Of a stretch of 64,000 bases of DNA, positions 33,748-43,490 are shown in pieces (within the stretch, counting starts at the first letter, position 1; each line of letters opens with the position of its first letter). This DNA is from Coprococcus aceti (GTDB taxonomy: Bacteria > Bacillota > Clostridia > Lachnospirales > Lachnospiraceae): the NCBI RefSeq assembly GCF_025567285.1, contig NZ_JAOQJT010000002.1, forward strand, positions 186,001 to 250,000, given 5' to 3'. Made by a program: the position numbers and the translations under genes. The notes below the pieces were generated by a model. That model had not been told where the DNA came from and ran no database searches. It worked only from the letters and a program-made list of their open reading frames with translations.

Positions 33748-34725
33748 TTACATGTCATCGCCGATGAGCATATCGATCTCGGATCTGTCCTCGTCAAAAT
33801 CTGCGAACAATGCGTTGACATATTCCTGAGGGTCAAATCTCTGGAGATCACCGATCTTCTCACCAACTCCGATAAACTTGACCGGTACGTCAAGCTCTGC
33901 CTGGATCGCTATCGCAATGCCACCCTTGGCGGTTCCGTCAAGCTTGGTGATAACTATACCGTCAAGCTCAGTTACATTGCTGAACTGTCTTGCCTGTTCA
34001 AGGGCATTCTGACCTGTTGTTCCGTCCAGAACTATGAGCGCCTCAACATTTGCCTCCGGATAATCCCTTGTGATGATCCTTCTCATCTTTGCAAGCTCGT
34101 CCATGAGATTCTTCTTGTTGTGAAGTCTTCCCGCTGTATCAACGAGAAGGATATCCGTATCTCTTGCCTTGGCGGCAGCCACTGCGTCGTATACAACTGC
34201 AGCGGGATCAGCGCCCTCATTGTGTGAAATTATATCAACCTGTGCCCTGTCAGCCCAGGTCTTTAACTGATCTATGGCGGCAGCTCTGAATGTATCGGCA
34301 GCAGCCATGAGAACCTTCTTGCCTCTCTGGCGGTACTGGGCAGCAAGCTTTCCGATGGTCGTTGTCTTGCCGACACCATTTACCCCGATGACCAGCACAA
34401 CGGACTTCTTATTCTCGAAGTCGTACGCTGAATCGTCCACAGACATCTGGTTCTTGATTATATTGATCACAAGTTCCTTGCAGGCAGCAGGTTCTTTGAT
34501 GTGTGAATCCTCAACCTTCTGCTTAAGCCCCTCTATAACCTTCTCAGTCGTCTCATATCCCATATCAGCCATGATAAATGTCTCTTCAAGATTCTCATAG
34601 AAATCATCATCTATATGGGATGCACCGAATACATCTGTAAAGCTTTCTACTATATTATCTCTTGTCTTTGCAAGACCTGCCTTAAGTCTCGCAAAAAATC
34701 CTTTTTTCTCTTTTTCCTCTGCCAT
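33748..34725 (-). CDS. ftsY: Signal recognition particle receptor FtsY
   Basis: SRP receptor GTPase that delivers ribosome-nascent chain complexes to the Sec translocon. A short charged and amphipathic N-terminus (KGFFARLKAGLAKTRDN) is followed by the NG domain with GVNGVGKTTTIGKLA (G1), DTAGRLHNK (G3) and TKLDGTAKGG (G4). The 325 residues lack the long acidic A domain of E. coli, as is normal in Firmicutes. It lies 30 bases after smc in the rnc-smc-ftsY order. Confidence 0.97.
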   Translation of the reverse strand: MAEEKEKKGFFARLKAGLAKTRDNIVESFTDVFGASHIDDDFYENLEETFIMADMGYETTEKVIEGLKQKVEDSHIKEPAACKELVINIIKNQMSVDDSAYDFENKKSVVLVIGVNGVGKTTTIGKLAAQYRQRGKKVLMAAADTFRAAAIDQLKTWADRAQVDIISHNEGADPAAVVYDAVAAAKARDTDILLVDTAGRLHNKKNLMDELAKMRRIITRDYPEANVEALIVLDGTTGQNALEQARQFSNVTELDGIVITKLDGTAKGGIAIAIQAELDVPVKFIGVGEKIGDLQRFDPQEYVNALFADFDEDRSEIDMLIGDDM

Positions 34726-34755
34726 GACATACCTCCTGTTTAATATCTTCTATTG

Positions 34756-37700
34756 TTATTTATCCAGATCGTTCTCAATAAGGTTGACTGATACGAGGGT
34801 AGATACACCCTTCTCCTGCATGGTTATACCGTACAGGATATCAGCAGCCTCCATGGTTCCCTTTCTGTGTGATATAACTATGAACTGCGTATCCTTTGTA
34901 AGCCTGTTGAGATACTGTGCAAATCTTCTTACGTTCGAGTCGTCAAGAGCCGCCTCTATCTCGTCCAGCAGACAGAAAGGTGATGGCTTCAGACTCTGAA
35001 TTGCAAATAACAGTGCTATGGCGGTGAGGGACTTCTCTCCACCTGACAACTGCATCATATTCTGGAGCTTCTTTCCAGGTGGCTGTGCTATGATCCTGAT
35101 ACCTGTTTCAAGAAGATCCTCGGTATCAACCAGCTCAAGTGCACCACGTCCACCACCGAACAGCTCCTTGAATACCTTGTCGAACATGACCTGTATCTCC
35201 TTGAACTTCTCGGCAAACTGCTCCTGCATTGATTTTTCAAGCTCCGCAATGATATTTACAAGGTTGGTCTCCGCACTGACTATATCGTCATGCTGTCCCT
35301 TGAGAAATTCGTATCTCTCAGAGACTTCTTTGTAGTCATCTATGGCATTGACATTGACATCTCCAAGGGATTTGATCTTGGCCTTTACTGCAACGATCTC
35401 CTTCTTTAGTGCCGGCAGTTCAGGAAGATTATCGTCCTTGAGTTCCTGGGCACTGCTGTATGTAAGCTCATACTCCTCCCACATATAGTTGCTGAGTTCG
35501 TCTGCTTTCTCAGTGTTCTTCTCGATTATCGATGTGAGCTTGTATGAGTCCTTCTCGAGTCCTGCAATCTTTTCGGAAAGTTCTTCTCGTCTGGCAAAGA
35601 ATTCCTTGTGGCTCTGCTGTAATTCCTCTCTCTTGACTGAGAATTCGTTTACCTTGTCCTCGTTGTAAGCGATACTTCCGGTTCTGCTTGCGATATCTGT
35701 CTTTATAGCAGCTATTCTGTCTTCCAGCTCTGTGATCTCACTGAATGATGACTCCACGCGGCTTGTAAAGCCCTCAAGTTCTTCCTTGTATTTTTCGATA
35801 TCCATATTTATTCTTCGGATATTTTCTACAATGAAGTCCTCTTTCTGCTTGACGGAATTAAACTTAATCATAAGCTCAGATACCCTTGCGTTTGCAGCGG
35901 TGAGCTTATCCTTGTTCTCCTGTCCCTGTCCCTCAAGTTCTTCCACTCTTGCCTCAGCTTCAAGCCTCATGGCTTCATGCTTTTTGTTGTTGTCGGCAAG
36001 AGAATCCTTATTGTTGTTTATCTCCGTTATCTGATTATTGAGCTCTGCTACCTCTTTCTCGATCGAGACAAATACTCTTTCAGATTCGGCAAGTTTTTCT
36101 TTGACCTGGTCAATACTCATGGTCAGAGTATTCTTTTTCAGATATGCCTGCTGCAGTTCGGAGTTGTATTTGTCTATATCCTGTCTGAGCTGATCTCTTG
36201 AAGTCTTAAGTTGTGCGTCGAGAGCCGCAGCCTTTGACGCTGTTGATTTCAGGTTATCGATTTGCTCCTTGAGTTCATCCAGTTCTCTCTTTCTTCCGAG
36301 AAGGTTACTGGAATTCCTGAATGCACCTCCGGTCATTGATCCGCCCGGATTTATCAGTTCTCCCTCTATGGTGACAAGTCTGAGCGACTGATTGTTCTTA
36401 CGCGCTACCGCCAGGGCATTATCGATATTGTCGACAACTATGATCCTGCCTAAAAGGTTCTTTACCAGCGTGTTGAATTTGGAATCGACCTCAACAAGAT
36501 CTGATGCAACTCCTATGACTCCTTTTTCCCTGAGCACATCATTTCTGACGGAACCGCGGTCTGTTATGGTGTTAAGCGGAAGAAATGTTGCACGTCCGAG
36601 TCTGTTGGTCTTCAGATATGAGATCATTCTCTTGGCAGTGGCATCGTCCTCAGTGACAATGTTCTGTATACTTCCGCCAAGGGCAGTCTCCACAGCGACC
36701 TCGTACTTCTGATTTACCGTGATTATGTCCGCAACAACGCCTATTATGCCCGGATTCCACTGTTTCTGTTCCATGACTCGTCTGATACTGTTGCCGTATC
36801 CGTCGTATCTCTCAGTTATATTTCTGAGAGCCTCCATCTTGGACTCTGTGGCCGAAAGCTTCTCGTTGGTGTTGTGGATCAGCTCACGGTTAGTTTTGTT
36901 TCTATTCTGATTCTGGGCAAGCTGATCGGTTGCACTGTCCAATCCCGCGAGAATGACCTTTACTCCCGCCTCAAGTTCGGCAAGCTGTGATGACAGTGAC
37001 TCATATTCCTTCTTGTCCCCGGCATCGTCGCTCTTAAACTGCAGAAGTCTCTGGTTGAGCTGTGTCTTTCTAAAGTTGATATTCTCCAGCATGGCGTCAT
37101 ATCTTCCGACCTTTGCCTGGAGATTACCGCTCTCATGCATATATTCTATGATGTCAGCCTTGCAGCTCTCAATCTCCTGCTGGCAGGCCTCTATGTAGGA
37201 GGTCATGTCGGAGCTTTCCTTCTGGGCTGTTTTAAGTGCCTGTTCAACTTCTGAGATAGAGTCATCCAGTTCATCTTTCTGGGATGTGTAATCTGCGAGT
37301 TCTTCCTCGCCGGACTCGATCTGGCTGTTGATTCGGTCTATCTGATCATGTATGTTCTGATCGTTCATTTTGAGTGTGATTATCTGCTGGTTGATAACAT
37401 TTATCTCACCTTCAGCACGCTCTTTTGCAAGCCTGTTCTCATGAATCTCGTTTTTAGATGACTCAATTATGGAATTGAGCTGCTCTATAGCAGTCTCTAT
37501 TTGGTCGTATTCTTCCTTTGTCTGTTCATACGCCTGCTTGCTCTCATCTATATCATCGTTTACGATAGTGAGCCTGTTCTGATCTTCCTCGAGAGCTGTT
37601 TTAAGTTTCTCTGTCTCGAGAAGGAATGCATTCACATCGAGTTTTTTTAATTCATTTTTAAATGCCAGGTATTTCCTTGCGGTCTCAGACTGCTCCTTGA

Positions 37701-38313
37701 GTGGTCCGACCTGTTTTTCAAGCTCCTTGAGAATGTCGTTGACACGGCTGAGATTGTCCCTCTCTGCTTCAAGTGATTTCTCCGCAGCAGCCTTGTTCTT
37801 CTTGAACTTTACGATTCCGGCAGCCTCGTCAAAAAGCTCTCGTCTCTCCTCAGGTTTACCATTGAGGATCTTCTCGATCTGGCCCTGTCCGATGATTGAA
37901 TAACCCTCCTTACCGATACCGGTGTCAAAGAAGAGAGAATATACATCCTTCAGTCTGCTGACAGTACCGTTAATCAGATATTCAGACTCTCCTGATCTGT
38001 ATACTCGTCTTGCAACTGTGACTTCATTATAATCTATAGGAAGGCTGTGATCGCTGTTGTCAAGAGTTATGGCAACATATGCGGAGCCCTGCGGCTTTCT
38101 GAGCTGTGTTCCCGAGAAAATGACATCCTCCATCTTGGAACCACGGAGACTCTTGGCACTCTGTTCACCCAGAACCCATCTCACTGCATCCGCTACATTG
38201 CTCTTACCCGAACCATTAGGTCCAACGATACAGGTTATTCCGTGATTGAATTTGAATACTATCTTGTTTGCAAATGACTTGAAGCCATTTACCTCTATAC
38301 TCTTTAAATACAT
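34756..38313 (-). CDS. smc: Chromosome segregation protein SMC
   Basis: Condensin ATPase. Walker A GPNGSGKSN near residue 32, a long coiled coil, a hinge domain around 515-660 (GVVADIITVN..., GGAFRNSSNLLGRKRE after it), a second coiled coil, and the C-terminal head with LSGGEKSLTAIAL and LLDEIEAALDD. At 1185 residues it is full length. It starts 3 bases after the rnc stop, so translation is probably coupled. Confidence 0.98.
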   Translation of the reverse strand: MYLKSIEVNGFKSFANKIVFKFNHGITCIVGPNGSGKSNVADAVRWVLGEQSAKSLRGSKMEDVIFSGTQLRKPQGSAYVAITLDNSDHSLPIDYNEVTVARRVYRSGESEYLINGTVSRLKDVYSLFFDTGIGKEGYSIIGQGQIEKILNGKPEERRELFDEAAGIVKFKKNKAAAEKSLEAERDNLSRVNDILKELEKQVGPLKEQSETARKYLAFKNELKKLDVNAFLLETEKLKTALEEDQNRLTIVNDDIDESKQAYEQTKEEYDQIETAIEQLNSIIESSKNEIHENRLAKERAEGEINVINQQIITLKMNDQNIHDQIDRINSQIESGEEELADYTSQKDELDDSISEVEQALKTAQKESSDMTSYIEACQQEIESCKADIIEYMHESGNLQAKVGRYDAMLENINFRKTQLNQRLLQFKSDDAGDKKEYESLSSQLAELEAGVKVILAGLDSATDQLAQNQNRNKTNRELIHNTNEKLSATESKMEALRNITERYDGYGNSIRRVMEQKQWNPGIIGVVADIITVNQKYEVAVETALGGSIQNIVTEDDATAKRMISYLKTNRLGRATFLPLNTITDRGSVRNDVLREKGVIGVASDLVEVDSKFNTLVKNLLGRIIVVDNIDNALAVARKNNQSLRLVTIEGELINPGGSMTGGAFRNSSNLLGRKRELDELKEQIDNLKSTASKAAALDAQLKTSRDQLRQDIDKYNSELQQAYLKKNTLTMSIDQVKEKLAESERVFVSIEKEVAELNNQITEINNNKDSLADNNKKHEAMRLEAEARVEELEGQGQENKDKLTAANARVSELMIKFNSVKQKEDFIVENIRRINMDIEKYKEELEGFTSRVESSFSEITELEDRIAAIKTDIASRTGSIAYNEDKVNEFSVKREELQQSHKEFFARREELSEKIAGLEKDSYKLTSIIEKNTEKADELSNYMWEEYELTYSSAQELKDDNLPELPALKKEIVAVKAKIKSLGDVNVNAIDDYKEVSERYEFLKGQHDDIVSAETNLVNIIAELEKSMQEQFAEKFKEIQVMFDKVFKELFGGGRGALELVDTEDLLETGIRIIAQPPGKKLQNMMQLSGGEKSLTAIALLFAIQSLKPSPFCLLDEIEAALDDSNVRRFAQYLNRLTKDTQFIVISHRKGTMEAADILYGITMQEKGVSTLVSVNLIENDLDK

Positions 38314-38316
38314 AAA

Positions 38317-39006
38317 TTAATCCTGCTTTTTTCTTAATTGTAACAATGTTTTGTATGCAGCCATCTGTTCGGAGTTTTTTCTGTTTGAACCCTCACCTCT
38401 GGCTGTAGCCTGGCCATCTATCATGGCATCCGATACAAATATCTTGTTATGTTCAGGCCCCTTCTCCTCTATGAGCTCATACTTTAATTCTTTTCCATTC
38501 TTCTGGCAGAATTCCTGAAGGGTTGACTTTGCATCGTAGAACAATGATTTTGTCTCAACGTCATCCAGCAGGAACTGATGGACAAACTTCTTGGCGACAT
38601 CCATTCCGCCATCAAGATACATCGCACCGAGAACGGATTCAAAGAGATCACACAGAATGGATTTCCTTGTCCTTCCGCCTGTCTGGGCTTCACCCTTGCT
38701 AAGAAGGACAAATTTGCCATATCCAAGACTCTCGGATATCTGTGAAAGAGTAAATTCGCATACAAGACTTGCCCTCAGCTTTGTGAGTTTTCCCTCCTCA
38801 TATTCTCTCTTCTTGCGGAAGAGATAGTCACTCACAATATACTCAAGGATGGCATCCCCGAGAAACTCAAGTCTCTCATATGACTCAGTTTTATTAACCT
38901 TAAGCTCATTTGCAAATGACGTGTGTGTCAGAGCCGTTATCAGAAGTCTTATATCCTTGAATTCGTATCCTATTCTTTTTTCAAGCTCACCATAATCCTT
39001 CTTCAT
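38317..39006 (-). CDS. rnc: Ribonuclease III
   Basis: Double-strand-specific endoribonuclease processing rRNA and mRNA. The signature ERLEFLGDAILEY lies near residue 45, with the second metal-binding cluster at DLFESVLGAMYLDGG. A dsRNA-binding domain covers the last 70 residues (KSTLQEFCQKNG...). At 229 residues it is normal. Its ATG overlaps the plsX stop by one base (TAATG). Confidence 0.97.
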   Translation of the reverse strand: MKKDYGELEKRIGYEFKDIRLLITALTHTSFANELKVNKTESYERLEFLGDAILEYIVSDYLFRKKREYEEGKLTKLRASLVCEFTLSQISESLGYGKFVLLSKGEAQTGGRTRKSILCDLFESVLGAMYLDGGMDVAKKFVHQFLLDDVETKSLFYDAKSTLQEFCQKNGKELKYELIEEKGPEHNKIFVSDAMIDGQATARGEGSNRKNSEQMAAYKTLLQLRKKQD

Positions 39007-40016
39007 TATGCCTGCTCCTCACTCAGCTTTTCAGCAATCTTGGCGTTTACTCCGGTCTCACTGAAGTTGATGCACTGGAATATTGCACTCTTAACTTCTT
39101 CGTTGTGTGAGTTGCCGTGGATCTTTACTACGAGTCCCTTAAGTCCAAGAAGAGGTGCTCCACCCTTTGTCTTGGCGTTGAATCTCTCCTTGAGCTCTCC
39201 GAGGGAATCCTTTATAAGTGCACCGCCGATCTTTGACTTGAATGAAGACATGACCGCTTTCTTGATCTCTCCAAGCAGCATTTTTGCAAGTCCCTCGTAC
39301 AGCTTGAGGATAACATTTCCCACAAATGCTTCACATACGATGACATCTGCAGCACCATTTGGAATCTCACGAGCTTCTATACTTCCAACAAAATTGATGT
39401 CCTTACATTCCTTGAGCAGTGGGTATGTCTCCTTTACGAGGGCGTTACCCTTCTCCTCCTCGTCACCAATATTGACGATGGCTACTCTTGGCTTCTCGAT
39501 CTTCTCGATGTTCTCCATATATATGGAACCCATCTTTGCAAACTGAAGCAGATGCTCAGGTCTCGCATCTACATTAGCACCGCAGTCAATAAGAAGTGAA
39601 TATCCCTTGGTCGTAGGGATGAGTGGTGCCAGAGGTGATCTCTTCACACCTTTGGATCTTCCGACGATAAGCTGTCCTCCTGCAAGGATGGCTCCTGAGC
39701 TTCCGGCTGAGATTATTGCGTCAGCCTCTCCACTTTTTACCATATTCATTCCAACTGTAAGTGATGAGTCTTTCTTGCTTCTGATTGCCTGAACAGGTGC
39801 ATCGTGACATGTGATCTCCTCAGTACAGTTCTTTATCTCTATCTTGGAGGTGTCATATGTGTATTTTGCAAGCTCACCCTTTATGACAGCCTCTTTTCCA
39901 GTGAGAATTATATGAGCCTTTGCCCCTTCGTTCACAGCTTCTACAGCACCTCTTATGATCCACTCCGGTGCATAATCTCCGCCCATAGCATCTACTACAA
40001 TTCTTGTATCGCCCAT
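39006..40016 (-). CDS. plsX: Phosphate acyltransferase PlsX
   Basis: Peripheral membrane enzyme that converts acyl-ACP to acyl-phosphate for phosphatidic acid synthesis. RIVVDAMGGDYAPE at the start, SAGSSGAILAGG and DCGANVD in the middle, and EAFVGNVILK are characteristic. 336 residues. GGAGAG precedes the ATG. The acpP gene that commonly lies between plsX and rnc is absent; rnc follows directly. A good promoter lies about 80 bases upstream. Confidence 0.97.
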   Translation of the reverse strand: MGDTRIVVDAMGGDYAPEWIIRGAVEAVNEGAKAHIILTGKEAVIKGELAKYTYDTSKIEIKNCTEEITCHDAPVQAIRSKKDSSLTVGMNMVKSGEADAIISAGSSGAILAGGQLIVGRSKGVKRSPLAPLIPTTKGYSLLIDCGANVDARPEHLLQFAKMGSIYMENIEKIEKPRVAIVNIGDEEEKGNALVKETYPLLKECKDINFVGSIEAREIPNGAADVIVCEAFVGNVILKLYEGLAKMLLGEIKKAVMSSFKSKIGGALIKDSLGELKERFNAKTKGGAPLLGLKGLVVKIHGNSHNEEVKSAIFQCINFSETGVNAKIAEKLSEEQA

Positions 40017-40045
40017 ATCAAAACTCTCCTATCTTACGTGTATTA

Positions 40046-40057
40046 TGGGATATCCCA
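40046..40057. promoter_or_regulatory. Perfect palindrome in the plsX 5' leader
   Basis: TGGGATATCCCA, a 12-base perfect palindrome between the predicted plsX promoter and the gene. It could be an operator or a short RNA hairpin. It does not resemble the Bacillus FapR site. Confidence 0.4.
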
Positions 40058-40093
40058 CCATATAATTATTTTTAGGTGCAAACGCACAAGGTC

Positions 40094-40122
40094 ATTATAT
40101 ATTTCTGAATTGTCAAAGTCAA
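40094..40122 (-). promoter_or_regulatory. Promoter of plsX-rnc-smc-ftsY
   Basis: On the minus strand TTGACT (40117-40122), 17-base spacer, TATAAT (40094-40099). It is placed between the rpmF terminator and plsX. Confidence 0.8.
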
Positions 40123-40165
40123 ATATTTCAGTACAAATATACAAACCACCATGTATATATGTGCA

Positions 40166-40206
40166 CGAAAAAAGACCTTCCTTATTATAAAAATAAGAAA
40201 GGTCTT
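40166..40206 (-). terminator. Terminator after rpmF
   Basis: A 15-base stem with one mismatch (40172-40186 with 40192-40206) and, on the minus strand, TTTTTT. It ends the DUF177-rpmF transcript. Confidence 0.88.
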
Positions 40207-40245
40207 GTTTATTCTACTACTCAAATACCGAGTGAGAACTGGAAA

Positions 40246-40428
40246 TTACTCAGCAACTGAGATAATCTCTTTCTTGTTGTATGAACCGCAGTTCTTACAA
40301 ACTCTGTGTGGAACCATTAACTCGCCACACTTGCTGCACTTAACTAATGCTGGTGCAGACATCTTCCAGTTAGCTCTTCTCTTATCTCTTCTAGCCTTTG
40401 AGCTCTTATTCTTTGGACAAATTGACAT
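40246..40428 (-). CDS. rpmF: Ribosomal protein L32 (bL32)
   Basis: 50S protein of 60 residues with the basic N-terminus SICPKNKSSKARRDKRRANWK and a zinc ribbon formed by CSKCG and CKNCG, so it is the zinc-binding paralogue type. AGGAGG lies upstream. It lies 13 bases after the DUF177 gene, its common partner. Confidence 0.96.
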   Translation of the reverse strand: MSICPKNKSSKARRDKRRANWKMSAPALVKCSKCGELMVPHRVCKNCGSYNKKEIISVAE

Positions 40429-40441
40429 TATTCACACCTCC

Positions 40442-40957
40442 TCAATTCTTTAAGATGTCATTAAAAACTGATAATCTCGGATCAGGAACAAAATCATCAC
40501 AGTTACATGTACCATGATTCAGATTCGTTCCACACACCTTACAGAGTCCCTTGCAGTCATCCCTGCACAGAATCTGTATTGGAACTAAACCCATCAGTTC
40601 CTTTTTCAACAGTGCGTCCATATCGATATTACAGTCTTCAAAATAGCTTAACTCATCTATCTCATCTACCTTATCAGAATCCAAAACGGAAGTATCAATA
40701 ACTGTGTCGATATCTATATGGAAAGTTCTCTCAAACTCCTCCAGACATCTGTCACACACAAGCTCCATGACAACATCAGTGCTTCCGGTAACCTTGACTC
40801 TGTTCTTGCCGTCATTCGACAGATTCAGTTGAAAATCATCTGCCTGTCCAATCCGGTAGTCCATTCCCTTAAACTGGAAACTATCAAAGTCTACATGTAC
40901 TTCAACGCTTTTAGTCAATCCCTCAGTGGATAAAATCTCAGATAAATCAATTAACAT
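40442..40957 (-). CDS. yceD: DUF177 (YceD) protein
   Basis: Conserved partner of rpmF, linked by others to 23S rRNA accumulation or processing. The 171-residue product contains CDRCLEEFE near residue 80 and CRDDCKGLCKVCGTN near 125, two cysteine clusters that could bind zinc, and ends like the family (DPRLSVFNDIL). The start at 40957 is set by AGGAG; the frame remains open to 41017, over the -10 element of its promoter. Confidence 0.88.
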   Translation of the reverse strand: MLIDLSEILSTEGLTKSVEVHVDFDSFQFKGMDYRIGQADDFQLNLSNDGKNRVKVTGSTDVVMELVCDRCLEEFERTFHIDIDTVIDTSVLDSDKVDEIDELSYFEDCNIDMDALLKKELMGLVPIQILCRDDCKGLCKVCGTNLNHGTCNCDDFVPDPRLSVFNDILKN

Positions 40958-40985
40958 AATATCTCCTAAAAATCGCACATCTGCT

Positions 40986-41014
40986 ATTATACATATACAG
41001 ATATTTATTGTCAA
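40986..41014 (-). promoter_or_regulatory. Consensus promoter of DUF177-rpmF
   Basis: On the minus strand TTGACA (41009-41014), 17-base spacer, TATAAT (40986-40991): an exact sigma-A consensus, as expected for a ribosomal protein operon. Confidence 0.9.
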
Positions 41015-41075
41015 CAAAATATTGCAAAATTTTTATACAATTCCGTCAACTGAATCCTGTCGTTATACAGAAGAC

Positions 41076-42269
41076 TTATTTTGTAACAAGCTCTACAGTC
41101 TCTCTTGCAATGGCAAGCTCTTCGTTTGTAGGAACTACCCATACCTGAACCTTTGAAGCGTCAGTGGATATCTTCTGCTCTTCGCCGCGGATCTCGTTCT
41201 TAGTCTCATCTATATCGATACCCATGAATGAAAGATCCATTGTTGATACTCTTCTTACATATGGATTGTTCTCTCCGATTCCTGCCGTAAACGCTATCGC
41301 ATCAAGGTCTCCCATTGCGGCTGCATATGCTCCAATATATTTCTTGACACTGTAGCAGAATACATCGAGAGCAAGACGGCATCTGTCATTGCCATCCTTC
41401 ATGCCGGCGTCAAGATCTCTGAAATCACTTGATACGCCTGAAAGTCCTGATACACCTGACTTCTTATTAAGAATAGTTGTTATCTCCTCAACGCTCTTGC
41501 CCTCTTTGCCGGCAATGAACTCAAGAATCGCAGGATCTATATCACCGCTTCTTGTGCCCATAGGAAGACCTGCAAGAGGTGTGAGTCCCATGGAAGTGTC
41601 CACTGACTTACCGCCGTCAACTGCTGTGATACTTGATCCGTTTCCAAGGTGGCATACGATAAGCTTGGTATCTTTGATATCCCTGCCTATAAGCTCTGCC
41701 AGTCTCTTGGATACAAAGCTGTGGCTTGTTCCGTGGAAACCGTATCTTCTTATCTTATAATTCTCGTAATATTCGTAAGGTATTGCATATGTATATGCTT
41801 TATCAGGCATGGTCTGGTGGAATGCTGTATCAAATACCGCAACCATAGGAACACCCGGCATATGTGCCTGACATGCTCTGATTCCAATGAGGTTGGCAGG
41901 GTTGTGAAGTGGTGCAAGATCATTACACTCTTCTATGGCCGCCATTACTTCGTCTGTTATAACTACTGAATTCGCAAACTTCTCACCGCCGTGAACTATT
42001 CTGTGTCCAACAGCGTCGATCTCTGACAGTGAAGCGATAGCTCCCTTATCTGTATCAAGAAGAGCGTCAAGAACAAATTTTACAGCAGCATTGTGATCCG
42101 GCATAGCGGCATCCACTGTATACTTATCCTTACCCATGGTCTGATGTGTGAGCTTTCCGTCGATACCGATCCTCTCACACAGTCCTTTTGCTATAACAGC
42201 CTCTGTATCAGAATCAATAAGCTGATACTTCAGTGATGAACTACCACAATTAATTACAAGAACCTTCAT
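41076..42269 (-). CDS. ackA: Acetate kinase
   Basis: Makes ATP and acetate from acetyl phosphate, the last step of acetate fermentation. VLVINCGSSSLKYQL at the start, VFDTAFHQTMP, HLGNGSSITAV and GTRSGDIDP are present, with FTAGIGENNP near the C-terminus. The start at 42269 follows an AGGAGG. The product is 397 residues. It lies 57 bases downstream of pta on the same strand, the usual pairing. Confidence 0.97.
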   Translation of the reverse strand: MKVLVINCGSSSLKYQLIDSDTEAVIAKGLCERIGIDGKLTHQTMGKDKYTVDAAMPDHNAAVKFVLDALLDTDKGAIASLSEIDAVGHRIVHGGEKFANSVVITDEVMAAIEECNDLAPLHNPANLIGIRACQAHMPGVPMVAVFDTAFHQTMPDKAYTYAIPYEYYENYKIRRYGFHGTSHSFVSKRLAELIGRDIKDTKLIVCHLGNGSSITAVDGGKSVDTSMGLTPLAGLPMGTRSGDIDPAILEFIAGKEGKSVEEITTILNKKSGVSGLSGVSSDFRDLDAGMKDGNDRCRLALDVFCYSVKKYIGAYAAAMGDLDAIAFTAGIGENNPYVRRVSTMDLSFMGIDIDETKNEIRGEEQKISTDASKVQVWVVPTNEELAIARETVELVTK

Positions 42270-42326
42270 TTCAATCCTCCTGCACAACTTATGTGTAAAT
42301 AAATCATCTTTAAAAATTATCTTTTA

Positions 42327-43358
42327 CTATCTCTCTTTTGGAGTTACCTTCATTCTGCCGTCCTCCTGAGCCTGAGCCTGGATAGCTGTTATGGCAACAA
42401 CTCCAACTATATCGTCTGCAACACAGCCTCTTGACAGGTCGTTTACAGGCTTTGCAATACCCTGTGTAACAGGACCATATGCATCAGCTTTTGCGAGTCT
42501 CTGTACAAGCTTGTATCCGATGTTCGCTGCATCAAGATCAGGGAACACAAGAACATTCGCATGTCCTGCAACTTTGCTTCCAGGTGCCTTTGATGCTGCA
42601 ACCTCAGGAACGAGTGCTGCATCTGACTGAAGCTCACCATCACACAGAAGGTCAGGGAACTCAGCGTTAACGATCTCTGTAGCTTCAATAACCTTGTCAA
42701 CGTCAGGATGCTTTGCGCTTCCCTTTGTTGAATGTGACAGCATAGCCACAACAGGTGTCTCATCAACCAGAAGTTCAAATGACTTCGCTGACTGCTCTGC
42801 AATATCTGCAAGCTCTGACGCTGACGGGCTCTGATTGAGTCCTGCATCTGCAAATACAAATGTTCCATTGGCACCATACTGACAATCTGGAACTACAACC
42901 AGGAAGAATGCTGATACGATTCTTGTTCCCGGAGCAGTCTTCAGTGTCTGAAGTGCTGCACGGAGCACATCTGCTGATGCGTTGATCGCACCGGCAACCA
43001 TACCGTCTGCATCATCCTGTTTAACCATCATACATCCAAAATATAATGGGTTTGTTAAAAGCAGTTCCTTGGCTCTTGCCTCGGTCATGCCCTTCTTTCT
43101 TCTCATCTCTACAAAAGCATCCACGTATTCATCAAATTTCTCATAATTCTTAGGGTCAACAAATGATGCTCCGCTGAGATCGATATCACCAGCTCTGCTC
43201 ATGATATCTTCCTTGTCTCCAACCAGGATAATGTTCGCAATGCCCTCTGCCAATACCTTGCCGGCTGCCTCGATTGTTCTCATGTCTGATGTCTCAGGCA
43301 GTACGATCGTTTTCTTATTCTGTTTGGCTTTTTCTTTTAACTGATCAATAAACTTCAT
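42327..43358 (-). CDS. pta: Phosphate acetyltransferase
   Basis: Transfers acetyl from acetyl-CoA to phosphate, feeding acetate kinase. It is the short, single-domain form (343 residues) without an N-terminal regulatory domain. Seen motifs: IVLPETSDMRTIEAA, GMVAGAINASADVLRAALQ, MLSHSTKGSAKHPD and LVFPDLDAANIGYKL. The start at 43358 follows GGGGG; a longer frame to 43394 has no site and overlaps the promoter. Confidence 0.97.
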   Translation of the reverse strand: MKFIDQLKEKAKQNKKTIVLPETSDMRTIEAAGKVLAEGIANIILVGDKEDIMSRAGDIDLSGASFVDPKNYEKFDEYVDAFVEMRRKKGMTEARAKELLLTNPLYFGCMMVKQDDADGMVAGAINASADVLRAALQTLKTAPGTRIVSAFFLVVVPDCQYGANGTFVFADAGLNQSPSASELADIAEQSAKSFELLVDETPVVAMLSHSTKGSAKHPDVDKVIEATEIVNAEFPDLLCDGELQSDAALVPEVAASKAPGSKVAGHANVLVFPDLDAANIGYKLVQRLAKADAYGPVTQGIAKPVNDLSRGCVADDIVGVVAITAIQAQAQEDGRMKVTPKER

Positions 43359-43400
43359 GTTTATTTCCCCCTTTGAAATAATGAAAACACACATAGTTAA

Positions 43401-43429
43401 AGTTTAACTCATTGCCCCATTATTCTCAA
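43401..43429 (-). promoter_or_regulatory. Probable promoter of pta-ackA
   Basis: On the minus strand TTGAGA (43424-43429), 17-base spacer, TAAACT (43401-43406). Confidence 0.6.
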
Positions 43430-43440
43430 TAGAAATAGCC

Positions 43441-43468
43441 AAAAAAATTGTCTTTTTATCCGTACAAT
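43441..43468 (-). terminator. Weak terminator after coaE
   Basis: A short ATTGT/ACAAT stem (43464-43468 with 43447-43451, loop of about 12) is followed on the minus strand by T7. The stem is weak, so this call is tentative. Confidence 0.4.
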
Positions 43469-43490
43469 CCGTGATAATAACTAAAAAAAT

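Noticed and set aside
40046..40057. FapR operator at plsX
   Set aside because: The palindrome sequence does not match the FapR consensus; kept only as an unexplained palindrome.
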